From Azospirillum cavernae (lineage in GTDB: Bacteria; Pseudomonadota; Alphaproteobacteria; Azospirillales; Azospirillaceae): a stretch of DNA of 64,000 nucleotides. The stretch's first letter is position 1, and every line of letters starts with the position of its first letter. The position numbers and the translations under genes were made by a program. Location of the stretch: the NCBI RefSeq assembly GCF_003590795.1, contig NZ_QYUL01000001.1:327001-391000 (forward strand). Direction: 5' to 3'. Positions 42,910-50,216 of this stretch are shown here, piece by piece. The notes beneath the pieces are model-generated. The model did no database searches. It was not told the origin of the DNA and was given only the letters and a program-made list of their open reading frames with translations.

Positions 42910-43188
42910 ATGAAACACGTCATGCACATCGATGCTTCGATTCATCGAATCTGCGCCTTCGCCCGGCACATGGGGTGGACCGCGCAAACATTCGGCCGGG
43001 CCGCGTCCATGCCACCCAGCACCGTGCGTGACGTGCTGCGCCAGCAGGGAAACCCGACCGCCATCACCCTGCGAGCCATGGAGGCGGTGATTCCCCCCGA
43101 TTTCATGACCGATCCCGTGGCCCTGGCCGCCAGCGACCTCAGCGCGCCGCTTTTGGGCAAACCGCGCGGGAAAAGGAGAAGGGCATGA
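42910..43188 (+). CDS. Cro/YdaS-like helix-turn-helix protein
   Basis: A 92-aa protein whose middle, AFARHMGWTAQTFGRAASMPPSTVRDVLRQQGNPTAITLRAME, forms a helix-turn-helix. Position and divergence from the XRE gene suggest the anti-repressor arm of a genetic switch. The ATG at 42910 lies just downstream of the operator-controlled promoter, leaving a very short leader. Confidence 0.6.
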   Translation: MKHVMHIDASIHRICAFARHMGWTAQTFGRAASMPPSTVRDVLRQQGNPTAITLRAMEAVIPPDFMTDPVALAASDLSAPLLGKPRGKRRRA

Positions 43189-43366
43189 CCCGAGGGAATC
43201 GGCAAAATCCCGGACTCCTGGTTGTTTCGTTGGGAAGCATCGCTCGCTCTGCGCGATCAAGCAACCCTGAAGGATCTGGCCTTGCGGGATATGTCCTTCA
43301 CGCCGAATCAGGCGCTTGCCGTCCGGTGGGGTCAATCGGGGGCGCCCCGACCTCCCAGGCGCCGTC

Positions 43367-43615
43367 ATGACCGCCGCCGAATCCTCCCCCCTCACCCCCG
43401 CCCAGCGCGCCGTTTTGGCGGCGTGGCCCGCGTTTGAGGCCGCCGCCGCTGTGAAAAGCTGGAGCCTCGACCGCCTGGTCTGGGCGGTGTTCCGCGTCCA
43501 CCGCCTCGCCGATCTGCCGGACCATGAGGCGGACGAGCTGTTGTCCCTGATGACGCGCGCCACCGCCCGCCTGCGCGACCTGCGGGCGGCTCCGGCCCGG
43601 CAAGGGACGGCATGA
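43367..43615 (+). CDS. Hypothetical phage-type protein
   Basis: An 82-aa frame (MTAAESSPLTPAQRAVLAAWPAFEAAAAVKSWSLDRLVWAVFRVH...), Ala-rich and helical, with host-like codon use. Unrecognised. It overlaps the next frame by 4 nt (ATGA), as in phage early operons. A further short frame at 43222-43437 overlaps its start and is not supported. Confidence 0.45.
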   Translation: MTAAESSPLTPAQRAVLAAWPAFEAAAAVKSWSLDRLVWAVFRVHRLADLPDHEADELLSLMTRATARLRDLRAAPARQGTA

Positions 43616-43875
43616 CCGGGCGCCGCCCAACCGTCCGCGCGCCTTCGGATCCCAGATCCATCCAGAAAAACAATCTGTTCCGCCCGCCAACCCGCCATCG
43701 CGCGGGCTGGGCGCGCGGCCCGCCGCCGCCGCGCGGGGCCGAGTCGTCTCCGCCCCCTCGTCCTTGTGTTGAGGACCGCGCCGCTTTCGGTCGCCCCACG
43801 ACCGGAGGCGATGCGCGTTTGCGCCCCCCAACGCCGCGCGCGCCCGCGCCGGTGAACCCTGGAGCTTCGCCATGA
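43612..43875 (+). CDS. Pro/Arg-rich small ORF, doubtful
   Basis: An 87-aa low-complexity frame (RPPTRHRAGWARGPPPPRGAESSPPPRP). The ATGA overlap with the preceding frame supports translation, but composition suggests it may be non-coding. No family recognised. Confidence 0.3.
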   Translation: MTGRRPTVRAPSDPRSIQKNNLFRPPTRHRAGWARGPPPPRGAESSPPPRPCVEDRAAFGRPTTGGDARLRPPTPRAPAPVNPGASP

Positions 43876-44178
43876 ATCCGCGCGCCCCGCCCTGACGCGG
43901 GACGGCCCCGCCGAGGCCGCCCCGCTGGGACTCCGATCATCGCCGCCGCTGTGACGCCCGCCGTTCGCGCGGCGGGAACGCGGTGATCTGCGCCCAGAGG
44001 GTATCGCAAAACAGGAATAAATTCCGATGTTTCTTGCAGCCACGCCCCCGTGCGCCCGCAGGAAACCGCCACGCCCCGGCGGACCCACGCGCCGCCGGTG
44101 ACAGGACAGGTGCGCCATGACCGCAAAACCGCCCCGGACCAGCCGCGAGCCTCGACCTCTGGCGCGGGAGGACGCGCC
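43876..44178. other. Intergenic stretch without a supported gene
   Basis: About 300 nt upstream of the replication gene. It holds a GCCGTTCGCGCGGCGG-type imperfect inverted repeat near 43960 and a short AT-rich tract near 44010-44035 that could hold a promoter. Nothing else was seen. Confidence 0.4.
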
Positions 44179-45258
44179 ATGAGGTGGGTTCGCCTGTACA
44201 ACGAGACCGCCATGGATCCGAAATGGCGCCTCGTCGCCGCCGACAGCGGCCAGCCGGTGCACGCCGTGCTGGCGGTGTGGTCGGCGATGCTGTGCCACGC
44301 CTCGGGCATCGAGCCGCGCGGTACCCTGCTGGGGTGGAGCGACCGGCTGATCGGCGCGGCGCTGGATCTGCCCGCCGCCGCCGTCGCGGCGATTCGCGCG
44401 GCGATGCAGGGGCTGACGCTGGACGGCGACCGCCTCAGCGCCTGGGACAAGCGCCAGTTCAAGAGCGACCATGACGGGGCCGAACGGATGCGCGAACACC
44501 GGGCGCGCAAGGCCACCGGCGAGCCGTCGCCGGACGCGCCGCCATCTGTGACGCCCCCACCTGTGACGTCACCTGTGACGTCACGGCCTCTGCGCGCGAC
44601 AGATTACAGATTTCAGATTACAGAAAGAAAAAACACCCCCCAAAGCCCCCCGCCGCCGGACGATCCGCCGCCACGCAGCTCGCCACCGGATTTCCCGCCG
44701 TCGCTGGAGGCCGATTTCGCCGACTGGTACGGGCGTTACCCGCACCGGGTTGGCCGCGCCGCCGCCGAGCGGGCTTACCGGGCGGCGCGACGGCGCGGAG
44801 CGACTCGCGAGGCGTTGCTGTCCGGCGCCGCCCGCTATCGCGAGCGTCTGGCCCAGCCGGAGGCGCCCCGGCCCTGCAACCCGGCGACCTGGCTGGCGCA
44901 AGACCGCTGGCTGGACGAACCCATGCCGCTGGAAACCCCATCGCGGATCAAGGCCTGCGGACGCTCAATCGCCCCAGAGCCGACTCCGTCGCCCCCGCCG
45001 CCGCCATCGCCGCTGTTGACCACGCGCCGCCCGTCGCGGGCGGCCATCGCGGGCGTCCTCGCCCAGCGCTGCCCCCGCCTGCACCCGGCCCGCGTCCAGG
45101 ATTTCGCCCAGCAGCTCGACCAGTGGTTCAGCCGGGGGCGCATCGGCTGGAACAGCTTTTGGGGCGATCCGCCCGACAGCCCGGAGTGCGAGATCCCGGC
45201 GGCGGCCATCGACGCGGTCCGCGCCCATCTGGCCGAGGCCGTCGAGGGGAGGGCCTGA
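44179..45258 (+). CDS. Phage-type replication initiation/primosome-like protein
   Basis: A 359-aa protein. The N-terminal ~110 residues (RWVRLYNETAMDPKWRLVAADSGQPVHAVLAVWSAML, DRLSAWDKRQFKSDHDGAERMREHRARKA) look like the winged-helix N-terminus of phage replication proteins. A Pro-rich linker follows, then FADWYGRYPHRVGRAAAERAYRAARR and PCNPATWLAQDRWLDE, a segment seen in phage DnaT/replication-like proteins. The linker encodes direct PPVTSPVTS repeats. Likely the replication gene of the element. Confidence 0.55.
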   Translation: MRWVRLYNETAMDPKWRLVAADSGQPVHAVLAVWSAMLCHASGIEPRGTLLGWSDRLIGAALDLPAAAVAAIRAAMQGLTLDGDRLSAWDKRQFKSDHDGAERMREHRARKATGEPSPDAPPSVTPPPVTSPVTSRPLRATDYRFQITERKNTPQSPPPPDDPPPRSSPPDFPPSLEADFADWYGRYPHRVGRAAAERAYRAARRRGATREALLSGAARYRERLAQPEAPRPCNPATWLAQDRWLDEPMPLETPSRIKACGRSIAPEPTPSPPPPPSPLLTTRRPSRAAIAGVLAQRCPRLHPARVQDFAQQLDQWFSRGRIGWNSFWGDPPDSPECEIPAAAIDAVRAHLAEAVEGRA

Positions 45259-45261
45259 GCC

Positions 45262-45540
45262 ATGCCCGCGCCCTCCGGCCATCTCCGGCGCCGTGCGCCC
45301 GACCGCCAGCTTCGCCTGGATCTGGGCGATCCGCCCCGCACGGCGCGCCACCGCCCGGCGCCGCCCCAGCCCGAGGCCGACGCCCTCTATCGCGCCGTCC
45401 AGGCCCTGCGCGCCGCCGGTCATCGGGTCTACCGATCCGGCGCGCTGCACCGGGTGGATGACCGCCTGTTGACCACGACGGACCTGATCCGGCTGCGCCG
45501 CGCCGATCCACGCTGCGAACAGCCCGAGGGAGAACGATGA
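45262..45540 (+). CDS. Hypothetical protein
   Basis: A 92-aa basic protein ending VQALRAAGHRVYRSGALHRVDDRLLTTTDLIRLRRADP. It starts 3 nt after the replication gene, so it is probably co-transcribed. The C-terminal half reads like a small HTH-type fold, but no family is recognised. Confidence 0.45.
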   Translation: MPAPSGHLRRRAPDRQLRLDLGDPPRTARHRPAPPQPEADALYRAVQALRAAGHRVYRSGALHRVDDRLLTTTDLIRLRRADPRCEQPEGER

Positions 45541-45629
45541 TGGGCGCGGCGAGCCTGATGTTCGCGCGGCTCGGCGCCGTCCTGCCGCGCGGCGTCGGCT
45601 GGGAGCTTGGACGCCGCGCCGCCCGCCCG

Positions 45630-45917
45630 TCAGGCCGCGCGGGGGTCGACGCTGCGCTGGATGTCCTCGCCGCGCTCGGCGACGGCGGCGGACAGGTCAT
45701 GCGCCATCTGGAGATTCAGCCAGAATTCTGGCGTGGTGCCGAAATAGCGCGCCAGCCGCAACGCGGTGTCGGCGGTGATCCCGCGCCGCTCGTTGACGAT
45801 TTCCCCGATGCGGGCCGCCGGAACGCACAGCGCCAGCGCCAGCGCGTTGGCCGAGAGATCGAACGGGACGAGGAGCTCGTCCCGGAGAACCTCGCCAGGG
45901 TGGGTTTTGATCCGCAT
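45630..45917 (-). CDS. higA: HigA-family antitoxin
   Basis: A 95-aa addiction-module antitoxin: MRIKTHPGEVLRDELLVPFDLSANALALALCVPAARIGEIVNERRGITADTALRLARYFGTTPEFWLNLQ is the diagnostic HTH and its extension. HigA binds the HigB mRNA endonuclease and represses the operon. The cognate toxin gene should lie immediately upstream; only its last codons remain (45942-45983). The antitoxin is therefore orphaned and probably lacks its own promoter. Confidence 0.93.
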   Translation of the reverse strand: MRIKTHPGEVLRDELLVPFDLSANALALALCVPAARIGEIVNERRGITADTALRLARYFGTTPEFWLNLQMAHDLSAAVAERGEDIQRSVDPRAA

Positions 45918-45941
45918 GGCGCCCTCCTTGGCGTTGGCTGG

Positions 45942-45983
45942 TCAGTGGTAATCGACGATTTCGACCTCGTGAGCGGTGCTATC
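45942..45983 (-). pseudogene. 3' remnant of a HigB toxin gene
   Basis: On the minus strand, 24 nt before higA, the frame DSTAHEVEIVDYH ends in a stop. DVEIVDYH is the conserved HigB C-terminus. An in-frame stop lies directly upstream, and beyond it the sequence is the AT-rich SIR2 segment. About 80 codons of the toxin are gone, removed by the insertion or by an associated deletion. Confidence 0.75.
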
Positions 45984-46124
45984 TTACTAGATGAAGATAA
46001 TACGCTTATGTTGCGCTGTTGAGTTGAAATGAATTAGAATTCTTTTGTTGGATTAGAGGCTGGAACGCCTCCAGATCCTACAATTTAGAAAATGTTAACA
46101 TCACCTTCCCTTAAGAGGATTTTC

Positions 46125-47507
46125 ATGACAGACGGTGGAAGTGGGTATATCGGGTCCAAGTATGGACGATATGTTGAAGAGATAAAAGATGATATATCAG
46201 AAACTATGCAGAAGTTTGGCTGTCAACCCATACTATTCGTAGGTTCCGGTCTAACGAAAAGATATGTTGGCACGCCAAATTGGGATGAACTTCTGAGCTA
46301 TCTTGCTGAATTGTGCCCAAATATTGAAAAAGGAATTGGCTTTTATAAGCAGTCATTCAAAACGCCTATGAGAATTGGAGAAGAATTTTCTCGCCTTTTC
46401 CAGAATTGGGCTTGGGGCAATGGGCACGCTCATTTCCCAAAAGAAATGTTTGATGCGTCTGTGGATGCGCAATCCTACATAAAGTATAAGATAGCTACAT
46501 ATATCCGTGAATTTACGGAGAAAAATGATGGCATTTTCTTTGATGAATATAGCGATGAAATTGGTTCCCTAAAAAAAATTAGACCTCACGCTGTAATTAC
46601 AACAAATTATGACTGCATGATGGAAATTTTATTTCCAGATCATACTCCTATTATTGGCCAGCAGATACTAAAGGGTCAGCAGATATCAATCGGAGAAATA
46701 TATAAAATTCATGGCTGCGTAAGCGAATACAATAGTATTGTTTTTACGCAAAGAGACTATGATAACTTCATGAGGAAAAAGAAATTCCTTAGCGCAAAGT
46801 TGCTCACTTTCTTTAACGAACATCCCTTGATTTTTATAGGTTATAGTGCCGGCGATCCAAATATAAGGGCGATATTGTCTGATATAGATGAGGCTCTGCC
46901 AGAGAAAGGAGGCGTTGTCCCTAATGTTTATATTCTGGAGTGGAATAGGAATATTAGCAGCAAATCCACTCCTGCGCGTGAAAAAATAATTCCTACCGAG
47001 GATGAGCGTTCAGTTCGCGTGAAGCTGATAGAAGCGTCTGATTTTGGTTGGGTTTTTGATGCTTTTTCTTCTAATCCTGTTCTTAATGATATTAACCCTC
47101 GAGTGCTTCGGGCTCTTGTTGCGCGTTCATATGATTTGGTTCGTCATGATATTCCTAATATGAAGGTGCACGCCGATTTTCAGATGCTTACTGAATCAGT
47201 AGAGAGTTCAAGTTCTTTTGCCAAGTTGTTCGGGATAGCAAACATTAGTGATTATAGCATAGCTTCTGCACAGCATCCATTAAGTGCGACTCAACTTGGA
47301 AAAATGCTTGGTTTCAAAGGGTGGCATCACGCTAACAAATTGATGGATAAAATAATTTCGGAAAAGGGCATAAATATTAAGGAGTGCGATAATAAATACC
47401 ACCGATCTGAAATGGTAAACAAAACAAAATTTCACAAGTTTTCCCACGATGCGGTCGACCTACTTAGAAAGGTAAAAAATGGAGAAGATTATAATGTAGA
47501 TATATAA
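46125..47507 (+). CDS. SIR2-domain protein, candidate antiphage NADase
   Basis: A 460-aa protein in strikingly AT-rich DNA. Residues 30-260 form a SIR2_2-type fold: ILFVGSGLTKRY (38-47), VITTNYDCMMEIL (Asn161), KIHGCVS (His196), and FFNEHPLIFIGYSAGDPNIRAIL. In defence systems this fold cleaves NAD+ to halt infected cells. Residues 386-452 (LSATQLGKMLGFKGWHHANKLMDKI... KFHKFSHDAVDLL) resemble the KilA-C/ANT winged helix of phage antirepressors, perhaps a sensor or DNA-binding part. The ATG at 46125 follows AAGAGG. The PIN-like gene starts 51 nt downstream, so they form one operon. Confidence 0.8.
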   Translation: MTDGGSGYIGSKYGRYVEEIKDDISETMQKFGCQPILFVGSGLTKRYVGTPNWDELLSYLAELCPNIEKGIGFYKQSFKTPMRIGEEFSRLFQNWAWGNGHAHFPKEMFDASVDAQSYIKYKIATYIREFTEKNDGIFFDEYSDEIGSLKKIRPHAVITTNYDCMMEILFPDHTPIIGQQILKGQQISIGEIYKIHGCVSEYNSIVFTQRDYDNFMRKKKFLSAKLLTFFNEHPLIFIGYSAGDPNIRAILSDIDEALPEKGGVVPNVYILEWNRNISSKSTPAREKIIPTEDERSVRVKLIEASDFGWVFDAFSSNPVLNDINPRVLRALVARSYDLVRHDIPNMKVHADFQMLTESVESSSSFAKLFGIANISDYSIASAQHPLSATQLGKMLGFKGWHHANKLMDKIISEKGINIKECDNKYHRSEMVNKTKFHKFSHDAVDLLRKVKNGEDYNVDI

Positions 47508-47558
47508 ATGATGTATCAGAAATGGAATTCATCGTTTCTATATAATACGGAGATAAAA

Positions 47559-48551
47559 ATGAAGCCTATTGACAAGCCATATATATTATTGGACTACAAT
47601 GTTGTTAAGTACATAAAAAATGGCTATGCCCCTAAGGATAAAAATGGAGATTGCTCAAAAGATGGAGTTGCATTATCGCATCTAGTGCAAAGATTGAAAA
47701 GGAAATATTGTTTTCCAATTTGTGAGTCGCATTTACTTGATCTTAAGAAAAGCGTCAATCCAGGAAATGAAGATCGCGTGTTAGATGACCTAAGGTTCAT
47801 GTCTGAAATGTCGAATAACACAGCGTTGTTCATGAAGCGAGATGGTGACCAAAAAATTGTGTTGTTTGAAGGCGTTGATATAAAAGATCATTTTCAGAAA
47901 ATTCTTTCTGAAAACGAACCTCAACAACCGATCAATATAATAACCGGAAGAAGTTTCAATGTTGATATGGATAAAGTTGATGAAGACTCAATTTTCATGG
48001 ATGAGCTACAAAAAAATAACGGATTAATGGATAAAGATGTAATAAAAAATGTATTGAGAGAAATTTGGATAAATATAGATAATCCAGTGTATTATAATAA
48101 ATTTAAAAAAAACATCATCATGCTAAGGGATAACTTGATGAATAATGATACATCGATATCTGATCATACGAATGAGATTGAGAAAGCGATCAAATATCTT
48201 GATTTCTTCAATGAGAATGATGACGATCTATTTGACGGAAAAGCAATGGAGTTTTGTTCATGGTTGAGTGAGGTTGGCGGAGTAAAAATCGATAGCATGA
48301 ATTTGCATTATAAAATCCAGAACCTATATATGGTTCTTGATTTTCACCCAATTCTTTCTGAGAAAACTGATAAAAAAAACAAGCCAAGCAATATTATGCG
48401 AGACTGTAAGGCTGCAATATTTGGATCTTCAGCGGAGTATTTAGTAACTGAGGACAATAAATTTTACAGAAAAATAAAGATTGTCTATAGAATTCTTGGA
48501 ATTCGCACAAAGACTGTGAAAATGTCTGAATTCATGGATCGTTTTCTCTGA
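47559..48551 (+). CDS. PIN-like nuclease candidate, partner of the SIR2 protein
   Basis: A 330-aa AT-rich gene. The N-terminus KPYILLDYNVVKYI (Asp12), CFPICESHLLDLKKS (Glu56) and the C-terminal NIMRDCKAAIFGSSAEYLVTEDNKFYRK (Asp282, Asp299) give the acidic spacing of a PIN-like RNase, with a large helical insert of about 200 residues between the halves. It starts behind ACGGAG at 47559 (an ATG directly at the SIR2 stop, 47508, is also open). Co-transcription with SIR2 suggests a two-gene defence module. The PIN call rests on motif reading alone. Confidence 0.55.
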   Translation: MKPIDKPYILLDYNVVKYIKNGYAPKDKNGDCSKDGVALSHLVQRLKRKYCFPICESHLLDLKKSVNPGNEDRVLDDLRFMSEMSNNTALFMKRDGDQKIVLFEGVDIKDHFQKILSENEPQQPINIITGRSFNVDMDKVDEDSIFMDELQKNNGLMDKDVIKNVLREIWINIDNPVYYNKFKKNIIMLRDNLMNNDTSISDHTNEIEKAIKYLDFFNENDDDLFDGKAMEFCSWLSEVGGVKIDSMNLHYKIQNLYMVLDFHPILSEKTDKKNKPSNIMRDCKAAIFGSSAEYLVTEDNKFYRKIKIVYRILGIRTKTVKMSEFMDRFL

Positions 48552-48698
48552 TAATTTCTTTAGGATCCCCAAAATTTTTACTAATACTCAGGTGCGGAAG
48601 GAAAATACATGTGACCTGCCTCCAAGGCGTTGATTTTCCCCGGCTGTCTCTGAACCATCTGAATGCGTCTGTGTACTGGGCGCGGTATTGGTATTGCT
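48552..48698. other. Right boundary of the AT-rich SIR2 segment
   Basis: Base composition changes from AT-rich to GC-rich within this stretch. No inverted repeat, target duplication or ORF is evident. The leader copy A begins at its right end. Confidence 0.4.
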
Positions 48699-48967
48699 CT
48701 TGACGCCCCACCCCCAACGGAGCGACTCTTCCCCCCGGAGCCTCAGAACCTCCTCTACAGGCGGCAAGCCACCCGCGCGTTTTCGCGATGTGGCTCTTTT
48801 CATGCCCGGACTCTGTCCGTAGCATGCCCCTTCGCCGGGGGTCGGATAATACAACACCCGCAAGGGGAATAGTCCGGCCTGACCTGTACAGGTTCTGAAC
48901 CCCCGGCACCAGGGCGGTCCTCAGAAGCCTTCTTGATGTCGGCCACGCCGTACAGGAGGGCTTCGCC
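48699..48967 (+). repeat. Leader element, copy A (upstream of first antirepressor-like gene)
   Basis: About 270 nt shared with copy B (55594-55861) and partly with copy C (58251-58374). Conserved blocks: GGCGGCAAGCC, the stem AGCCAC...GTGGCT (48767-48795), and GGATAATACAACACCCGC. In copies B and C the stem is AGCCGC...GCGGCT, a compensatory pair change, which favours a folded RNA. It precedes the gene by a good AGGAGG site. It may be a regulated 5' leader or promoter region. Confidence 0.75.
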
Positions 48968-49816
48968 ATGGACACCATGGGCGACAACGGGCAAGCCTTG
49001 CCCGCGTTATCACTGACCGACATCGACACCACCATCAGCGGCGAGCCGCGCATCCTCGACCTGCGCCTCGCCGAAGCCTTGGGCTTCAAGAAGCCCCGCG
49101 ACATCCGCCCCCTGATCGAGCGCCATCTCGACGCCCTGGAGCGGCTTGGCGGAATTTGCCGCACCGTGCGGCAAAATCCCGGACGCGGACGCCCGGCGAC
49201 CGAATTCTGGCTGACGAAAAAACAAGCCATCTACATCACCACCAAGGCCGAGACCGACCGCGCCACCGACATCACCATCGCCGTGGTCGAGCTGTTCGAC
49301 GCCGCGACCGGCGCCGCCGCTCCTCCCGCCCCGGCTCCGGCGCTGACCCGCGCCGACCTCGACGCCATCGACCAGCGCGCCCGCCGGATCGGGCAGGAGG
49401 AGGAGCGCCGCGCCCGCGCCGCGCTGACCGGGCAGGCGCTCGACCGTCTGCGCCGGGGCGAGCCGATCGACGCCGCCCAGCTTGACGCCGCTCGGTTCGA
49501 CGCCGCCCGGCCCGCCCTGTCCGCCGCTCCGCCCCCGCCGCCGCCCCGCCGGACCCACGCGCAGAGCGTCGATCTCGCCGTCGCCCACCTCCGCGCCCTG
49601 CCGCCCGAACTGCGCGAGGAGGGTTTCCGCCTGACGCGCGCCGTCAAGGCCCACAGCGACGCCCTGAAGGAGCTGAAGGCCGCGACCGAAGCCATCCACT
49701 CCCCCCTCGACGCCGTCGCCGAAATCCTGGAACGCGAAGCCCACACCCTGCGCCAAACCCTCGCCGCCCAACCCACCACCGCCCGCTCCGCCACCGCTCC
49801 GGGGGACCGGGCGTGA
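48968..49816 (+). CDS. Antirepressor/Rha-like phage regulator, copy 1
   Basis: A 282-aa protein. The conserved N-terminal domain (ALSLTDIDTTISGEPRILDLRLAEALGFKKPRDIRPLIERHLDALERLGGICRTVRQNPGRGRPATEFWLTKKQAIYITTKAETDRATDITIAVVELFDA) resembles prophage antirepressor/Rha regulators. The C-terminal half is Ala/Pro-rich with predicted helices. Copy 2 (55862-56698) is highly similar, and the similarity continues past the stop to about 49890. It may also serve as the homology arm for recombination around the CRISPR locus. Confidence 0.75.
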   Translation: MDTMGDNGQALPALSLTDIDTTISGEPRILDLRLAEALGFKKPRDIRPLIERHLDALERLGGICRTVRQNPGRGRPATEFWLTKKQAIYITTKAETDRATDITIAVVELFDAATGAAAPPAPAPALTRADLDAIDQRARRIGQEEERRARAALTGQALDRLRRGEPIDAAQLDAARFDAARPALSAAPPPPPPRRTHAQSVDLAVAHLRALPPELREEGFRLTRAVKAHSDALKELKAATEAIHSPLDAVAEILEREAHTLRQTLAAQPTTARSATAPGDRA

Positions 49817-49950
49817 GGACGATCCTGGCGGTCCAGGGAAAGGGCGGCGGTCCAAAGACCGCCGCCGTCCGCAATCGGGCGGCGGCTGGGGCACGAGCGG
49901 GCCTATGCCCTGCGGTGGTTGGTGGGCACGATCCGGGGTGAGCCATCCCC

Positions 49951-50053
49951 AAAAAGAACGCGGCGGGCCGAAGCCCGCCGCACATCTTGTGCCATCAGGG
50001 GCGAACCCCCATGACGTGTTAACGGAAGGACCCCGATCCCCCAGCGGCTAAGC
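49951..50053 (-). ncRNA. tracrRNA of the type II-C CRISPR-Cas system
   Basis: The minus strand at 50051-50018 carries the anti-repeat. 23 nt (AGCCGCTGG... to ...GGGGTCC) match the repeat complement exactly, then TTCCGTTAAC pairs with the crRNA 5' end GTTGCGG with one bulge. Downstream are the hairpins GGGG-GTTC-GCCCC and GCAC-AAGAT-GTGC, then a terminator GCGGCGGGC-TTCG-GCCCGCCGC with TTCTTTTT (49981-49951). A GACAAT at 50065-50060 may be the -10, giving a 5' end near 50053. Divergent from cas9. Confidence 0.88.
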
Positions 50054-50216
50054 AAGGAAATTGTCATTCCATCCCCAGGGTTGCACGGCGCAAACCGCGC
50101 GTCAAGGACGTGCATTCTCCTTTCCGAATAGACTTTGCGCGGACGTCATCCGAAAGTTGATCCTCCATAAGGCGAGTTCTCGTTGCTCCATCGCCGCATT
50201 CTGGGGGAAGCTCTTC

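Noticed and set aside
43222..43437. 71-codon plus-strand frame (FRWEASLALRDQATLKDLALRDMSF...)
   Set aside because: The middle looks protein-like, but there is no start signal and the end runs into the next gene out of frame; not supported as a gene.
45537..46022. 161-codon plus-strand frame over higA
   Set aside because: It is antisense to the clear HigA reading frame and has no family features.
50018..50051. Possible orphan CRISPR repeat upstream of cas9
   Set aside because: The flanking hairpins and terminator and the bulged pairing fit a tracrRNA anti-repeat better than a stray repeat.
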